A stretch of DNA of 57,579 bases from a virus: positions 1 through 57,579 of the IMG/VR virus record IMGVR_UViG_3300025769_000133; one strand, given 5' to 3'. The position numbers and the translations under genes are program-made. How positions within the stretch are numbered: position 1 is the first letter of the stretch; each line of letters starts with the position of its first letter. Below the pieces are notes generated by a model that did not search any database, was not told the origin of the DNA, and worked only from the letters and a program-made list of their open reading frames with translations. Below, piece after piece: positions 7,610 through 16,100 of this stretch.

Positions 7610-8429
7610 AGAAATAACATATTATTTATACCACATCCCGGGTAAAAAGATTGGTGTAACACGTAATCTTATAGACAGAGTTACAACACAACAGGGATAT
7701 ACCCTAGACGAAATAGAAGTTCTAGATCAAAGCACAGATATCGATTATATATCAAGCCGCGAGTTAGAACTTCAAAAGTCTTACGGCTATCGAGTCGACC
7801 TTAAACCTTATAAACAATTATTTAAAATGAAAATTAACGCAACCGAACAAACCAGCACATTTCCTGTACCTTTAAACAAATTAAAAGGTAGGTTAATGGA
7901 TTCAATAGGATTAACATGGGAAACAATCCATGGTAAATTTGAAGTAACTAAAGAAACAATAGAATGGATAATACAAAATGCATCCGTGTCTATGTTTAAC
8001 AAAAATAGATCATACATATATAACAAAGCTTTCTATGAAAAATTTCTTAACGAAGCTAAGTCAGAAGCTAAGTTATTTTACGAACAGCTTACGAACAGAT
8101 CAAACTCTACTAATGGTGTTTCATATGTTCAAACAGATAACAGGTTTGAATTAATAAGACAATGGGCAAAAGATAGAAACTTATATGATAAAGGCGATAC
8201 AAAAACACAGTTTGCTAAACTAATGGAAGAGTCTGGCGAATTAGCTAGAGCTATATTAAAAGATGATAAGACAGAATTTGTAGATGCTATCGGGGATATG
8301 GTTGTTGTATTAACAAACCTAGCTCATTTAGGCGGTACTAACATTGAAGACTGTATTGACTCAGCGTACGACGTTATTAGAAAGAGAACTGGTAAAATGG
8401 TTAACGGAACATTTGTGAAAAATGACTAA
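7602..8429 (+). CDS. GIY-YIG-like / MazG NTP-pyrophosphohydrolase fusion
   Basis: 275 residues with two recognisable parts. Residues about 5-75 resemble a GIY-YIG fold: YYLYHIPGKKIGVTRNLIDR followed by YISSRELELQKSYGYRVD. Residues about 180-270 are a MazG-type all-alpha pyrophosphatase: FAKLMEESGELARAIL, then EFVDAIGDMVVVLTNLA, giving the E-E-x-x-E and E-x-x-D metal-binding motifs. Phage MazG-like enzymes hydrolyse (d)NTPs; T4 dCTPase belongs to the same fold superfamily. It overlaps the ThyA-family gene by 8 bases, so an activity that turns dCTP into dCMP for that enzyme is plausible. The middle region (about 80-170) is unassigned. Confidence 0.8.
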   Translation: MDKEITYYLYHIPGKKIGVTRNLIDRVTTQQGYTLDEIEVLDQSTDIDYISSRELELQKSYGYRVDLKPYKQLFKMKINATEQTSTFPVPLNKLKGRLMDSIGLTWETIHGKFEVTKETIEWIIQNASVSMFNKNRSYIYNKAFYEKFLNEAKSEAKLFYEQLTNRSNSTNGVSYVQTDNRFELIRQWAKDRNLYDKGDTKTQFAKLMEESGELARAILKDDKTEFVDAIGDMVVVLTNLAHLGGTNIEDCIDSAYDVIRKRTGKMVNGTFVKND

Positions 8430-8709
8430 GAAAGAAATAAAATTTAGAGACCCTGTAGTTGAACGCGTTGTTGATAAGTTCGTGGAACGATCAGACGTAG
8501 GGTTTGAAAAATATAAAAAAACACTAGACACTGAACGTAAGACTGGTGTTAAAGACTTAGCTGGATATCTTAATGATGTACAGGAAGAGTTAATGGATGC
8601 GATATTGTATATTCAAGCAGCACGTGAAGAGCTGTCTGAAGCTAAAGACAAAGTCTACGGCGAAAGTATTAACGGTTTACCATATTATGTCTCGGATATT
8701 GCGTCGTAA
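8422..8709 (+). CDS. small all-alpha protein, possible second NTP-pyrophosphatase-like protein
   Basis: 95 residues. DPVVERVVDKFVERSDVGFEKYKKTLD and DLAGYLNDVQEELMDAILYIQA match a small phage protein type I recall from many genomes. The EELMDAILY helix resembles the E-x-x-D metal site of all-alpha NTP pyrophosphatases, but the first E-E-x-x-E helix is not clear. It overlaps the MazG fusion by 8 bases and the nuclease gene by 23, so it is co-translated with nucleotide-metabolism genes. Enzymatic function is a guess; that the gene is real is much more certain. Confidence 0.65.
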   Translation: MTKKEIKFRDPVVERVVDKFVERSDVGFEKYKKTLDTERKTGVKDLAGYLNDVQEELMDAILYIQAAREELSEAKDKVYGESINGLPYYVSDIAS

Positions 8710-9139
8710 AAAACGCGGTCCAGTTAGAGCCAAAAAGAAAGTTGTAGATGGTATAGAGTTTAAGTCAGGACTTGAAGCATATATGTATAAAGCTTTAAAA
8801 GAAGCAGGTATACAGGCTGAGTATGAAGGGGTAAAGTATGAACTTACCCCTTCATTTGACTTTAATAACAATAGTTATGAGCGACAAGGAAATGGAAAAG
8901 GCGAGTATAAAAATCGCGGAGGCAAAAAAATACTTAAAATCTCTTATACACCTGATTTTACAGGAAGGGGATTTATCATTGAGTGTAAAGGAAGGGCAAA
9001 CGAATCTTTTCCTATACGTTGGAAACTATTTAAGAAATATGTCAGCGAACGACTTCATAGCGTTACTCTATATAAACCACAAAATCAAAAAGAATGCGAC
9101 GAAACCGTGAACTTAATTCTTGGGAAAAAAAAGACTTAG
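8687..9139 (+). CDS. T7 endonuclease I-like resolvase / PD-(D/E)XK nuclease
   Basis: 150 residues from ATG 8687; a longer upstream frame lies within the previous gene. The N-terminus is very basic (MSRILRRKKRGPVRAKKK). The nuclease core reads FKSGLEAYMYKALKE (Glu), SYTPDFTGRGFIIECKG (Asp, then E-x-K), and SFPIRWKLFKKYV, the same arrangement as T7 endonuclease I (SGLE, TPDF, ETKG). Such enzymes cut branched DNA and Holliday junctions during recombination and before packaging. An extra Gly/Lys-rich insertion sits at about residues 60-75. Neighbouring recombination genes fit this role. Confidence 0.83.
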   Translation: MSRILRRKKRGPVRAKKKVVDGIEFKSGLEAYMYKALKEAGIQAEYEGVKYELTPSFDFNNNSYERQGNGKGEYKNRGGKKILKISYTPDFTGRGFIIECKGRANESFPIRWKLFKKYVSERLHSVTLYKPQNQKECDETVNLILGKKKT

Positions 9140-9309
9140 CTAGAAGAAAATACGCTGAAAGAAAATTACAAAAATTTATAAACTGGAGCATGGAAAGCAA
9201 AGGTTATTTAAAATATGAAGAACTTATTGAATATGAAAGAAGATACTTTAATACAAATGAAAAACAAAATAGAAGCACAATCAAGAGTGCTTCAACAGAT
9301 AATAAATGA
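9094..9309 (+). CDS. small charged hypothetical protein
   Basis: 71 residues, helical and rich in Lys, Arg and Glu (WEKKDLARRKYAERKLQKF, KYEELIEYERRYF). It overlaps the nuclease gene by 46 bases and the next small gene by 95, more than usual here, so at most one of the two small frames may be expressed at a high level. No family recognised. Confidence 0.4.
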   Translation: MRRNRELNSWEKKDLARRKYAERKLQKFINWSMESKGYLKYEELIEYERRYFNTNEKQNRSTIKSASTDNK

Positions 9310-9451
9310 AATATCATACTTAAGAGAATTAAGTGTAGGAACCTTTGAAACAGTTAAACTTCTACCTGGTTATGATGAGGCTATTGAAAAACTTAAATCC
9401 AATATAATTGAAAAAAGCAAAGAAGAAAAAAAATTAGAAGTTAACGATTAA
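9215..9451 (+). CDS. small coiled-coil hypothetical protein
   Basis: 78 residues (72 if ATG 9233 is used, giving less overlap with the preceding frame). The sequence is almost entirely helix-forming with heptad-like hydrophobics (MKNKIEAQSRVLQQIINEI, YDEAIEKLKSNIIEKSKEE), suggesting a short coiled coil. It ends 9 bases before the ribonucleotide reductase gene. Function unknown. Confidence 0.5.
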   Translation: MKNLLNMKEDTLIQMKNKIEAQSRVLQQIINEISYLRELSVGTFETVKLLPGYDEAIEKLKSNIIEKSKEEKKLEVND

Positions 9452-9460
9452 TAATTATAT

Positions 9461-11323
9461 ATGGAGATATCAAATAAAATATTGTCCGACATAACAGTTT
9501 ACATGAAATATGCAAAATATATTCCTGAACTAAACCGTAGGGAGACGTGGGATGAGTTAGTAACGCGTAATATGAACATGCATATTAAAAAGTATCCTGA
9601 CTTAATAGATGAAATTAAAACAACGTACAAATTAGTATATGAAAAAAAGATTTTACCGTCTATGCGCTCACTTCAATTCGGAGGTAAACCGATTGAAATA
9701 TCACCTAATCGTGTCTATAATTGCGCTTATCTACCTATTGATCATATTGAATCGTTTAATGAGGTAATGTTTCTATTACTAGGTGGTACTGGTGTAGGTT
9801 ATTCTGTTCAAGATCACCATGTTAAAAAATTAGACCCGGTTAACAAGCCTTATAGTAAAAGAACTAGAAGATTTTTAATAGGAGATTCAATTGAAGGTTG
9901 GGCTGATGCTATTAAAGTACTAATGAAATCATATCTTGGTGACAAAAGAAGTTCACGTGTAGAGTTTGACTACTCTGATATACGCCCTAAGGGTGCAATG
10001 TTAGTAACGTCTGGTGGTAAAGCACCTGGACCTCAACCACTTAAAGAATGTATAGTAAAGATAACAGGAGTCTTAGACTCAAAGGAGGATGGCGATACGC
10101 TCTCCACTATAGAAGTACACGATATAGTTTGCCATATTGCAGACGCCGTATTAGCTGGTGGAATACGTCGAGCAGCTTTGATAAGTCTGTTCTCAGCGGA
10201 CGACGAGGAGATGATCTCTTGCAAGTCTGGAAATTGGTGGGAAACAAATCCACAAAGAGGAAGAGCTAATAACTCTGCTGTTCTTATGAGACATAAAATT
10301 ACTAAAGAGTTTTTTATGGATCTATGGAAACGCGTTGAACTATCAGGTGCAGGTGAACCTGGAATATATTTTAATAATGATAAAGACTGGGGTACAAACC
10401 CTTGTTGTGAAATAGCTTTACGACCATATCAGTTTTGTAACTTATGTGAAGTAAACGCTAGTGATATTGAATCACAAGAAGATTTAAATAACAGAGTGAA
10501 AGCAGCTGCGTTTATAGGAACGTTACAAGCTGGATATACGGACTTTCACTATTTAAGAGACGTATGGAAAGAAACAACAGAAAAAGACGCGTTAATCGGA
10601 GTATCGATGACGGGGATAGGATCTGGCACGGTGTTAGGATACGACATGAAGAAAGCCGCTCAATTAGTAAAACGAGAAAACGCAAGAGTCGCGAAAGCGA
10701 TTGGAATTAATTCTGCAGCACGATGCACAACAGTGAAGCCTGCAGGGACAACATCTCTGGCATTGGGAACATCATCCGGTATTCACGCATGGCATAATGA
10801 TTATTACGTTCGTAGAATCAGGGTTGGTAAAAACGAAAGTATATACAAATACTTAGTTGAAAATCATCCATTATTAGTAGAAGATGAGTTTTTTAGACCT
10901 CATGATACCGCTGTGATTAGTATACCGCAGAAAGCTCCTGAAGGATCTATACTTAGAACTGAATCTCCATTTCAATTACTTGAACGTATAAAAAAGGTAG
11001 CTACTGAATGGGTGGCACCTGGCCATAGAAAAGGCAGTAACACTCATAATGTGTCTGCCACGGTTAGTTTAAAAGCTGAAGAGTGGGAAACAGCTGGTGA
11101 ATGGATGTGGGATAACAGAAAATACTACAATGGTTTGTCTGTACTACCGTTTGACGGTGGAACTTATACTCAAGCTCCTTTCGAGGATATTGATGAAGGA
11201 ACTTACATAAATAAGTTGCAACATTTAACTGATATAAATCTAGAAAATGTACTCGAATCCGAAGACAACACTGATCTTTCTGGTGAGCTTGCTTGTGCTG
11301 GTGGTGCTTGTGAAATCACTTAG
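9461..11323 (+). CDS. class II (adenosylcobalamin-dependent) ribonucleotide reductase
   Basis: 620 residues; reduces ribonucleotides to deoxyribonucleotides for phage DNA synthesis. Features of the monomeric B12-dependent class: PSMRSLQFGG and NCAYLPID near residues 65-90, LGGTGVGYSVQ at about 107, NPCCEIALRPYQFCNLCEVN at about 310-330 with the active-site Cys and Glu, VKPAGTTSLALGTSSGIH at about 425-445, and a C-terminal Cys pair (C612, C617) in ACAGGACEIT that would pass electrons from thioredoxin. No small R2-type radical subunit is nearby, consistent with class II. The enzyme needs cobalamin from the host. It caps the nucleotide-metabolism cluster. Confidence 0.95.
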   Translation: MEISNKILSDITVYMKYAKYIPELNRRETWDELVTRNMNMHIKKYPDLIDEIKTTYKLVYEKKILPSMRSLQFGGKPIEISPNRVYNCAYLPIDHIESFNEVMFLLLGGTGVGYSVQDHHVKKLDPVNKPYSKRTRRFLIGDSIEGWADAIKVLMKSYLGDKRSSRVEFDYSDIRPKGAMLVTSGGKAPGPQPLKECIVKITGVLDSKEDGDTLSTIEVHDIVCHIADAVLAGGIRRAALISLFSADDEEMISCKSGNWWETNPQRGRANNSAVLMRHKITKEFFMDLWKRVELSGAGEPGIYFNNDKDWGTNPCCEIALRPYQFCNLCEVNASDIESQEDLNNRVKAAAFIGTLQAGYTDFHYLRDVWKETTEKDALIGVSMTGIGSGTVLGYDMKKAAQLVKRENARVAKAIGINSAARCTTVKPAGTTSLALGTSSGIHAWHNDYYVRRIRVGKNESIYKYLVENHPLLVEDEFFRPHDTAVISIPQKAPEGSILRTESPFQLLERIKKVATEWVAPGHRKGSNTHNVSATVSLKAEEWETAGEWMWDNRKYYNGLSVLPFDGGTYTQAPFEDIDEGTYINKLQHLTDINLENVLESEDNTDLSGELACAGGACEIT

Positions 11324-11362
11324 TAGCTGCAGCAGTGAAAAAATAATAATAAAACAAGGAAT

Positions 11363-11917
11363 ATGCAAAAAAGAAATAAAAAACTGTGCTTAATATTTCT
11401 TATTTATATATTGATTAGCTGTTCTAAAATAACAGACAAATACAAAACTTTTACTATAAAAGAGGGTAAACACAGGTCGACAAGTGCCTTAAATTATAGT
11501 AAAGACACAGTGTTCGGTTGGAACATTGAATTTGATTCAAGCGCTATCTACAAAACTGTGGATAGCCTTAATCAATATGATATAAATAAATTAATAGGTT
11601 GGAGTGACTGTGGTACTAGCCACATGGATAACTCTATAAGATTTGGATGGAGATGGTTAAACGACAGTTTAGAAATACACTGGTTTAAACATGAATATGG
11701 AAAATTTAGTTTTGATCTTATAAAAAGAGTTAGTATATGTGAAGAACACTACTATGAGTTAACTATATCAACTTGGGATTACAAAATGGGAGTAGACGGA
11801 ACATATGTACATGTGCCTAGGAATTGTGTACAAAATAAAAGAAAATATATGCTATATCCTTATTTTGGAGGAAATGAAACAGCTCCTCATGATATAAGAA
11901 TTAAAATCAAAAATTAA
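11363..11917 (+). CDS. lipoprotein of unknown function
   Basis: 184 residues. A basic N-terminus (MQKRNKKLC) and hydrophobic stretch LIFLIYILISC form a lipoprotein signal with Cys at about residue 20, followed by SKITDKYKTF. The mature domain is rich in Trp, His and Tyr, has several Cys (DCGTSH, SICEEHYYE, PRNCVQNK) and looks beta-rich. It resembles small host-type Bacteroidota lipoproteins rather than a phage structural protein, so host acquisition is possible. The gene stop touches the next membrane-protein start (TAATG), suggesting a two-gene envelope unit. Confidence 0.72.
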   Translation: MQKRNKKLCLIFLIYILISCSKITDKYKTFTIKEGKHRSTSALNYSKDTVFGWNIEFDSSAIYKTVDSLNQYDINKLIGWSDCGTSHMDNSIRFGWRWLNDSLEIHWFKHEYGKFSFDLIKRVSICEEHYYELTISTWDYKMGVDGTYVHVPRNCVQNKRKYMLYPYFGGNETAPHDIRIKIKN

Positions 11918-12156
11918 TGGACTTTATTAAATGGCTTTTTACAGATCATTACTTCAACAATAAACAAGGTATTATAAAATTTTTAGGAACTATAATGTTT
12001 ATATGTTTTGGAATTTATGTACCTGGACCAGTACTAGAAGAATACTATAGTGGTTGGATGCCTATTTGGCCAGTATTAGGTTGCTTTATAGCAATATATG
12101 GAGGTTTAATAGGAATAATATATCAACCATATGGAATTTATAAACGTTTAAAATAA
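11917..12156 (+). CDS. small two-segment membrane protein
   Basis: 79 residues with two hydrophobic segments: about 22-38 (FLGTIMFICFGIYVPGP) and about 47-68 (MPIWPVLGCFIAIYGGLIGI), ending in a basic tail YGIYKRLK. It shares its start with the stop of the lipoprotein gene, so the two are probably made together and may act at the host inner membrane and envelope. Holin function is possible, but the lysis enzyme lies in the other arm; exclusion or membrane remodelling is equally plausible. Confidence 0.6.
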   Translation: MDFIKWLFTDHYFNNKQGIIKFLGTIMFICFGIYVPGPVLEEYYSGWMPIWPVLGCFIAIYGGLIGIIYQPYGIYKRLK

Positions 12157-12161
12157 ATAAT

Positions 12162-12200
12162 ATGTGTGAATTATGCGGAGGTCTTTGCGGAGGCTGTTAA
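12162..12200 (+). CDS. Cys-rich 12-residue micropeptide (putative)
   Basis: Frame MCELCGGLCGGC, stop at 12198-12200, beginning 5 bases after the membrane-protein stop and ending 5 bases before the terminator stem. Four Cys in 12 residues form C-x-x-C pairs. The position at the very end of the transcript, in the only coding-sized gap, and the clean C-G-G spacing argue against chance, but no start signal or homologue can be demonstrated. Confidence 0.4.
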   Translation: MCELCGGLCGGC

Positions 12201-12205
12201 AAAAT

Positions 12206-12237
12206 AAAAGGGGAGGTCATTACGACTTCCCCTTTTT
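12206..12237. terminator. bidirectional Rho-independent terminator between convergent arms
   Basis: A 13-pair stem, AAAAGGGGAGGTC / GACTTCCCCTTTT with one G-T wobble, loop ATTAC. A T-run follows on the + strand, and a T-rich tract on the - strand (the complement of bases 12199-12209). It lies where the rightward replication operon meets the leftward virion operon, so it probably terminates both. Confidence 0.9.
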
Positions 12238-12266
12238 GGTTACAGGAACTTTGGGTATGGTGCCCA

Positions 12267-12563
12267 TTATTTTTTGTTCCTTCTTTTAAGTTTAGATTCC
12301 TTATTGTTTTGACAAAATTCTCTTGCAGCTTCTCTACTAGCAAATCCCCATTTTTTAAGTGCCATTGCATAGTTGCTTGGCTCACCATTGTCTTTAGTCA
12401 TACCACCTTTCATACCTGCAAATCTACAAGCAAATGATATTCTAGCTTTATCTTTACCACTGGTATGTCTTTTACCTAAAGTATTACCTGTTTCTTTTTT
12501 ATGCTTAGCTCTCATTTTTCTGTTACGAGCTTCATATCTTGCGTTTACACTTTTTTCAGCCAT
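12267..12563 (-). CDS. small basic conserved phage protein
   Basis: 98 residues, rich in Lys and Arg at both ends. The core ISFACRFAGMKGGMTKDNG followed by PSNYAMALKKWGFASREAA and EFCQNN resembles small basic proteins I recall from other marine and cyanophage genomes (pattern F-x-x-R-F-x-G-x-x-G-x-M-x-D-x-x-G then ALKKWGFGS). Function unknown; a small virion or DNA-associated protein is plausible. It is the last gene of the leftward transcript, with the terminator about 30 bases downstream of its stop. Confidence 0.7.
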   Translation of the reverse strand: MAEKSVNARYEARNRKMRAKHKKETGNTLGKRHTSGKDKARISFACRFAGMKGGMTKDNGEPSNYAMALKKWGFASREAAREFCQNNKESKLKRRNKK

Positions 12564-12697
12564 TATTTTTTTCTCTTTTTAGGTCTACAACTTCCCTTTG
12601 CTCCAGGTTTAGTACCAGGTACTCTTTCATATCCTAATCCGTAAGGACCACCTGTTTTCCAACAAGTGTTTTTTCTTCCTGTTTTTTTTCTTGCCAT
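12563..12697 (-). CDS. 44-residue basic hypothetical protein
   Basis: Opens MARKKTGRKNTCWKTGGPYG and ends KGSCRPKKRKK: highly basic, Gly-rich, two Cys. Its ATG overlaps the stop of the giant gene by one base and its stop overlaps the next ATG by one base, so it forms a coupled chain. No family recognised; likely DNA-associated. Confidence 0.6.
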   Translation of the reverse strand: MARKKTGRKNTCWKTGGPYGLGYERVPGTKPGAKGSCRPKKRKK

Positions 12698-13191
12698 TAT
12701 TTCTGTAATTCTAGTATTTTTCTAACTCTATCACCTTCGTACTTTAAGGCTTTTATTTCTTTCTCAGATAAACCAAGAGACTTAAGTGAGTCTTTTTGTT
12801 CAGCTGCAGGTAATTCATATAATTCTAATTCTTGTTTATTTCTTTTTTCTACAGGTACTCTATTGTTTTTAAAACTAGTGTTTTCTGTAAAATTAACCTT
12901 TTTAGGTTTAGTTTGTTTTGGCATAGCTTGTTTAGGCTTAGCTTCAGTTTTTGGTTTAGGCTTTTCTTCTGCTTTTTCAACTTCTACTTTTTCATCCTCA
13001 ACAACTATTGGTTCTGTTATTTCTTCTTCTTCTTTTTGTATACTTTTTTCAGTTGGTATTTTAGAAGTATATTTATTGCCAGAAGATTTTTCAGCTTTTA
13101 ATATAGCTTCAACTCTATCGCCCTGTTTTTTCATACCATCTATCTCATCTTGCGAATATCCATGCTGTCTTAAGATATCTTCTTGCTCCGC
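12697..13191 (-). repeat. duplicated C-terminal motif in the giant protein
   Basis: Residues 3533-3567 (AEQEDILRQHGYSQDEIDG... GDRVEAILKAEK) and 3662-3696 (AEQKDSLKSLGLSEKEIKA... GDRVRKILELQK) are divergent copies of one helical module. They are separated by about 95 residues rich in Glu, Lys and Pro. The last copy forms the exact C-terminus, so it may be a binding or packaging tag. Confidence 0.7.
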
Positions 13192-16100
13192 TTTATTATA
13201 TAAACTAGGGTTTTCTAAAGCTTTGTAGTAATGTTTTTCATCACTTTCTACATCTTTTCTTTGATCTTGTTGTGATTTAGATTCTAATTGCCACTCAGAC
13301 CAACCCATTAATAAAGCTACTCTTTTCCAATTTTCTTGATCTTGAGCTAAAGCATCTTTAACATTTATCATTTTTTGCAGTAATCTATCTAAAGGTATAT
13401 TTGTTACTGAAGCTGTTAACAAAGCACCTGACATGTATAAAGGATTATCAACACTAAAATAATCTTTCATTTTAGGACTATCTTCGTTGTACTCATATGT
13501 GTTCATGCCTCTAACAAACTTAGATACTTTAACATCTACAGGAGGAGCTATGTTTAAGGCTTCAAAAACTGCTTTATAATACTCAGGTCTTGGTTTTTGA
13601 GTTCTATCATATATATCTAAACCAACATCTTTTATCGCTGCAACTATTGATCCACCAACACCCATACCTCTAAGTAAACTAGTTAACATACCGTCTAAAG
13701 TATTTAATGTTTTTTCATCTAGTTCATCTTCATCACCATTTCCTATAGCAGCAAAAACAGCTTGTTGAAGAGCGTTAAACATGATATTTTGTAAAGCTCC
13801 ATAATAAGCTATTCTTGAGATATTACTTTTCCAATCACCTCTACCGTTAGCTAAGTCAGATATTGCTTTACCTATTATTCTATTGTACTGCATAGGTGTA
13901 TTAGCAAATGCAAGTATAGTTCTACCTAAACCACCAGCTTGTTGAGAACTAACTTCCATGGCATCAGAAGACTGTTGAGCTTCTCTTGACAATGCTGTCC
14001 ATTCTTCGTAGGCTTGAGCAGAAGCTTCATCTTCACTCATACCTTTTTTAGTTAAATCTTTTATTCTATTTCTATAAAAAGTAGCACCACCTGAAGCAAT
14101 AGCGAAACTATCAGCAACTTGAGTTATACTAAATCCTTTTCTTAAAAGTAAATTTAAAAAAGCTTTAGGTTTATTACTTTGATTATGTGTTGCATCGAAT
14201 ATTTCAGATTCTGATATATTTATTTTATTACCTCCTCTTCTATCAACTAAGAAATCAGAGTTAAATAAGTTCATAAAATCTTTCCAATACTGAGGTTGGT
14301 TAGCAAACGCCGCCGCTGCTTTAGCTGGATTATTGAAACTCCAATTTATATAGTTAGCTGCAGACAGTGTTTGTAGTATACCCGATCTCATGTTAAAGAA
14401 CATAACCGCACCAACAGAATTATTTAACCAGTCGTAAAATTTATTTTCTTGTGAACTATTACCTATTCTTCTGTTTCTACCAGACTTCATTCTTCTAAGC
14501 ATGTCCTCAAAAGATTTTCTATATTTAGTTCCATATTGATACTCAATAGCATTCATTAATTTACTATCATATCTAGACCCATTGTCTTTACCAAATATAG
14601 TTTCTATATTTTGATTCCATTCACTAAGTAACCTTGCTCTAGTTATTCTACTAACTCCCTGCATTAAGTCTCCCATCATTGAACCAGCTCCCCATTCTAA
14701 ACCTGGATAATAATAACCATCTCCTTTAGTTATATTAACTAACTGATCTGCCATTCTTTTTACAGCAGGATTATTACGAGCCATAGATCTTATTTTTTCC
14801 ATGGTAGTTTTAGGAACTCCATCTGCTTGAATACCTTGATTATCCCAAGCTAATATTCTAATAGCATCTTCATATGTGTAACCACCAAGCCCAGGCGCTT
14901 GTGCGTTTAGTTTAGGTATTGCTTTTCCTTTACCTACAAAATTATCTAATGTAGCATTAAAGTCTGCGAGTAAAGAATTCTTAAAAGCAGCTAGATCATT
15001 AAGAGCTCTAGTATATGGTTTAACTAAGTTATCTTTTAAAAACTCAAAATCTTCATTACCTTCTTGACCTTTACCTAAAAACTTATATAATAAACCAGTG
15101 AAGTTTTGGGTAGATGAAGGCGCCATTGGATTTTCAAACCTTTTACGACCTTTAATTTGTGCTTTTATATTAGATATATCTTTAATAGTTTCAGGATCTT
15201 TCTTAGCTTTTTTAGCTACCATTTCAAATAACCTATTAGCTATTTTTTCACCATCTAAAGCAAATCTCTCTTTAGCTTGTTGAGTTTTAGATTTAACATC
15301 TATTATGTCTAACACATCGCTAACAGCTTCTACATTTGGTAAGTGATCATCAGCAAAATAAAAGTCGTTATAATCTTCGTCTATATATTTACCTATAAAC
15401 CACTCGGCTTTTGCTTGAGGCGAACTATTACCTAATCCTGTTATATTTTCTAAAGGTATATCTACACCTTGAGATTTTAACCACTCGTGAATTGCTTTTG
15501 CTGATTCTGGAGCTCTAGCTGTAAGTATGAATATATCTCTTTTACCTTTTGCATTTTTCATTTGTTTAAGTAAGTCAAACAATGGGCCTTGCTTTCCTTC
15601 AACAACTCTGTTAAAATCACTAAAATCAAACTCTCCACCTTGCTCTCTTATTTTATCTCCGTCTTTTGCAAACTCTTCAGCAGTTAATTCACCTTTAGTA
15701 CCATCTGGCATTGTGTAAAACACCTTACTATTAGTGTTAGCTATAGTATCATCAAAATCAAATACTCTAGCCTTTTTAGGTTTTGTCTTTCTTTTATTTC
15801 TTGCCTTTTGAGTTAATGCGTCTAAGCTTTTCATCTTACTTAAAACTTCTGGACCTGTTAAATCACCTTCTAATACAACAGGTGCGTTGGTATTCTCTAA
15901 GGCTAATCTATCTTTGCTTTTTGGTTTTTGAGTATCTTCAATTGATTTTATTACATCTTCATTTTGATCAACTACTTCTTGTATAGTTTCTGCAGATACA
16001 GTAGCTTCAGCAGGATCAAAAGTTTCTGTTGGATTAGTTATACTAACTCTATCCTCTGTTTCACCCATCGACTCATACCTAATATTTTGAGCAGTACTAG

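Noticed and set aside
11324-11362. GCTGCAGC palindrome after the ribonucleotide reductase gene as terminator
   Set aside because: Stem too short, and the following A-rich tract is the wrong base for a + strand intrinsic terminator.
12863-13228. + strand open frame of 121 residues
   Set aside because: It lies antisense to the Lys/Glu/Pro-rich C-terminal part of the giant protein; its Ser/Phe-rich, low-complexity product is the mirror of that composition.
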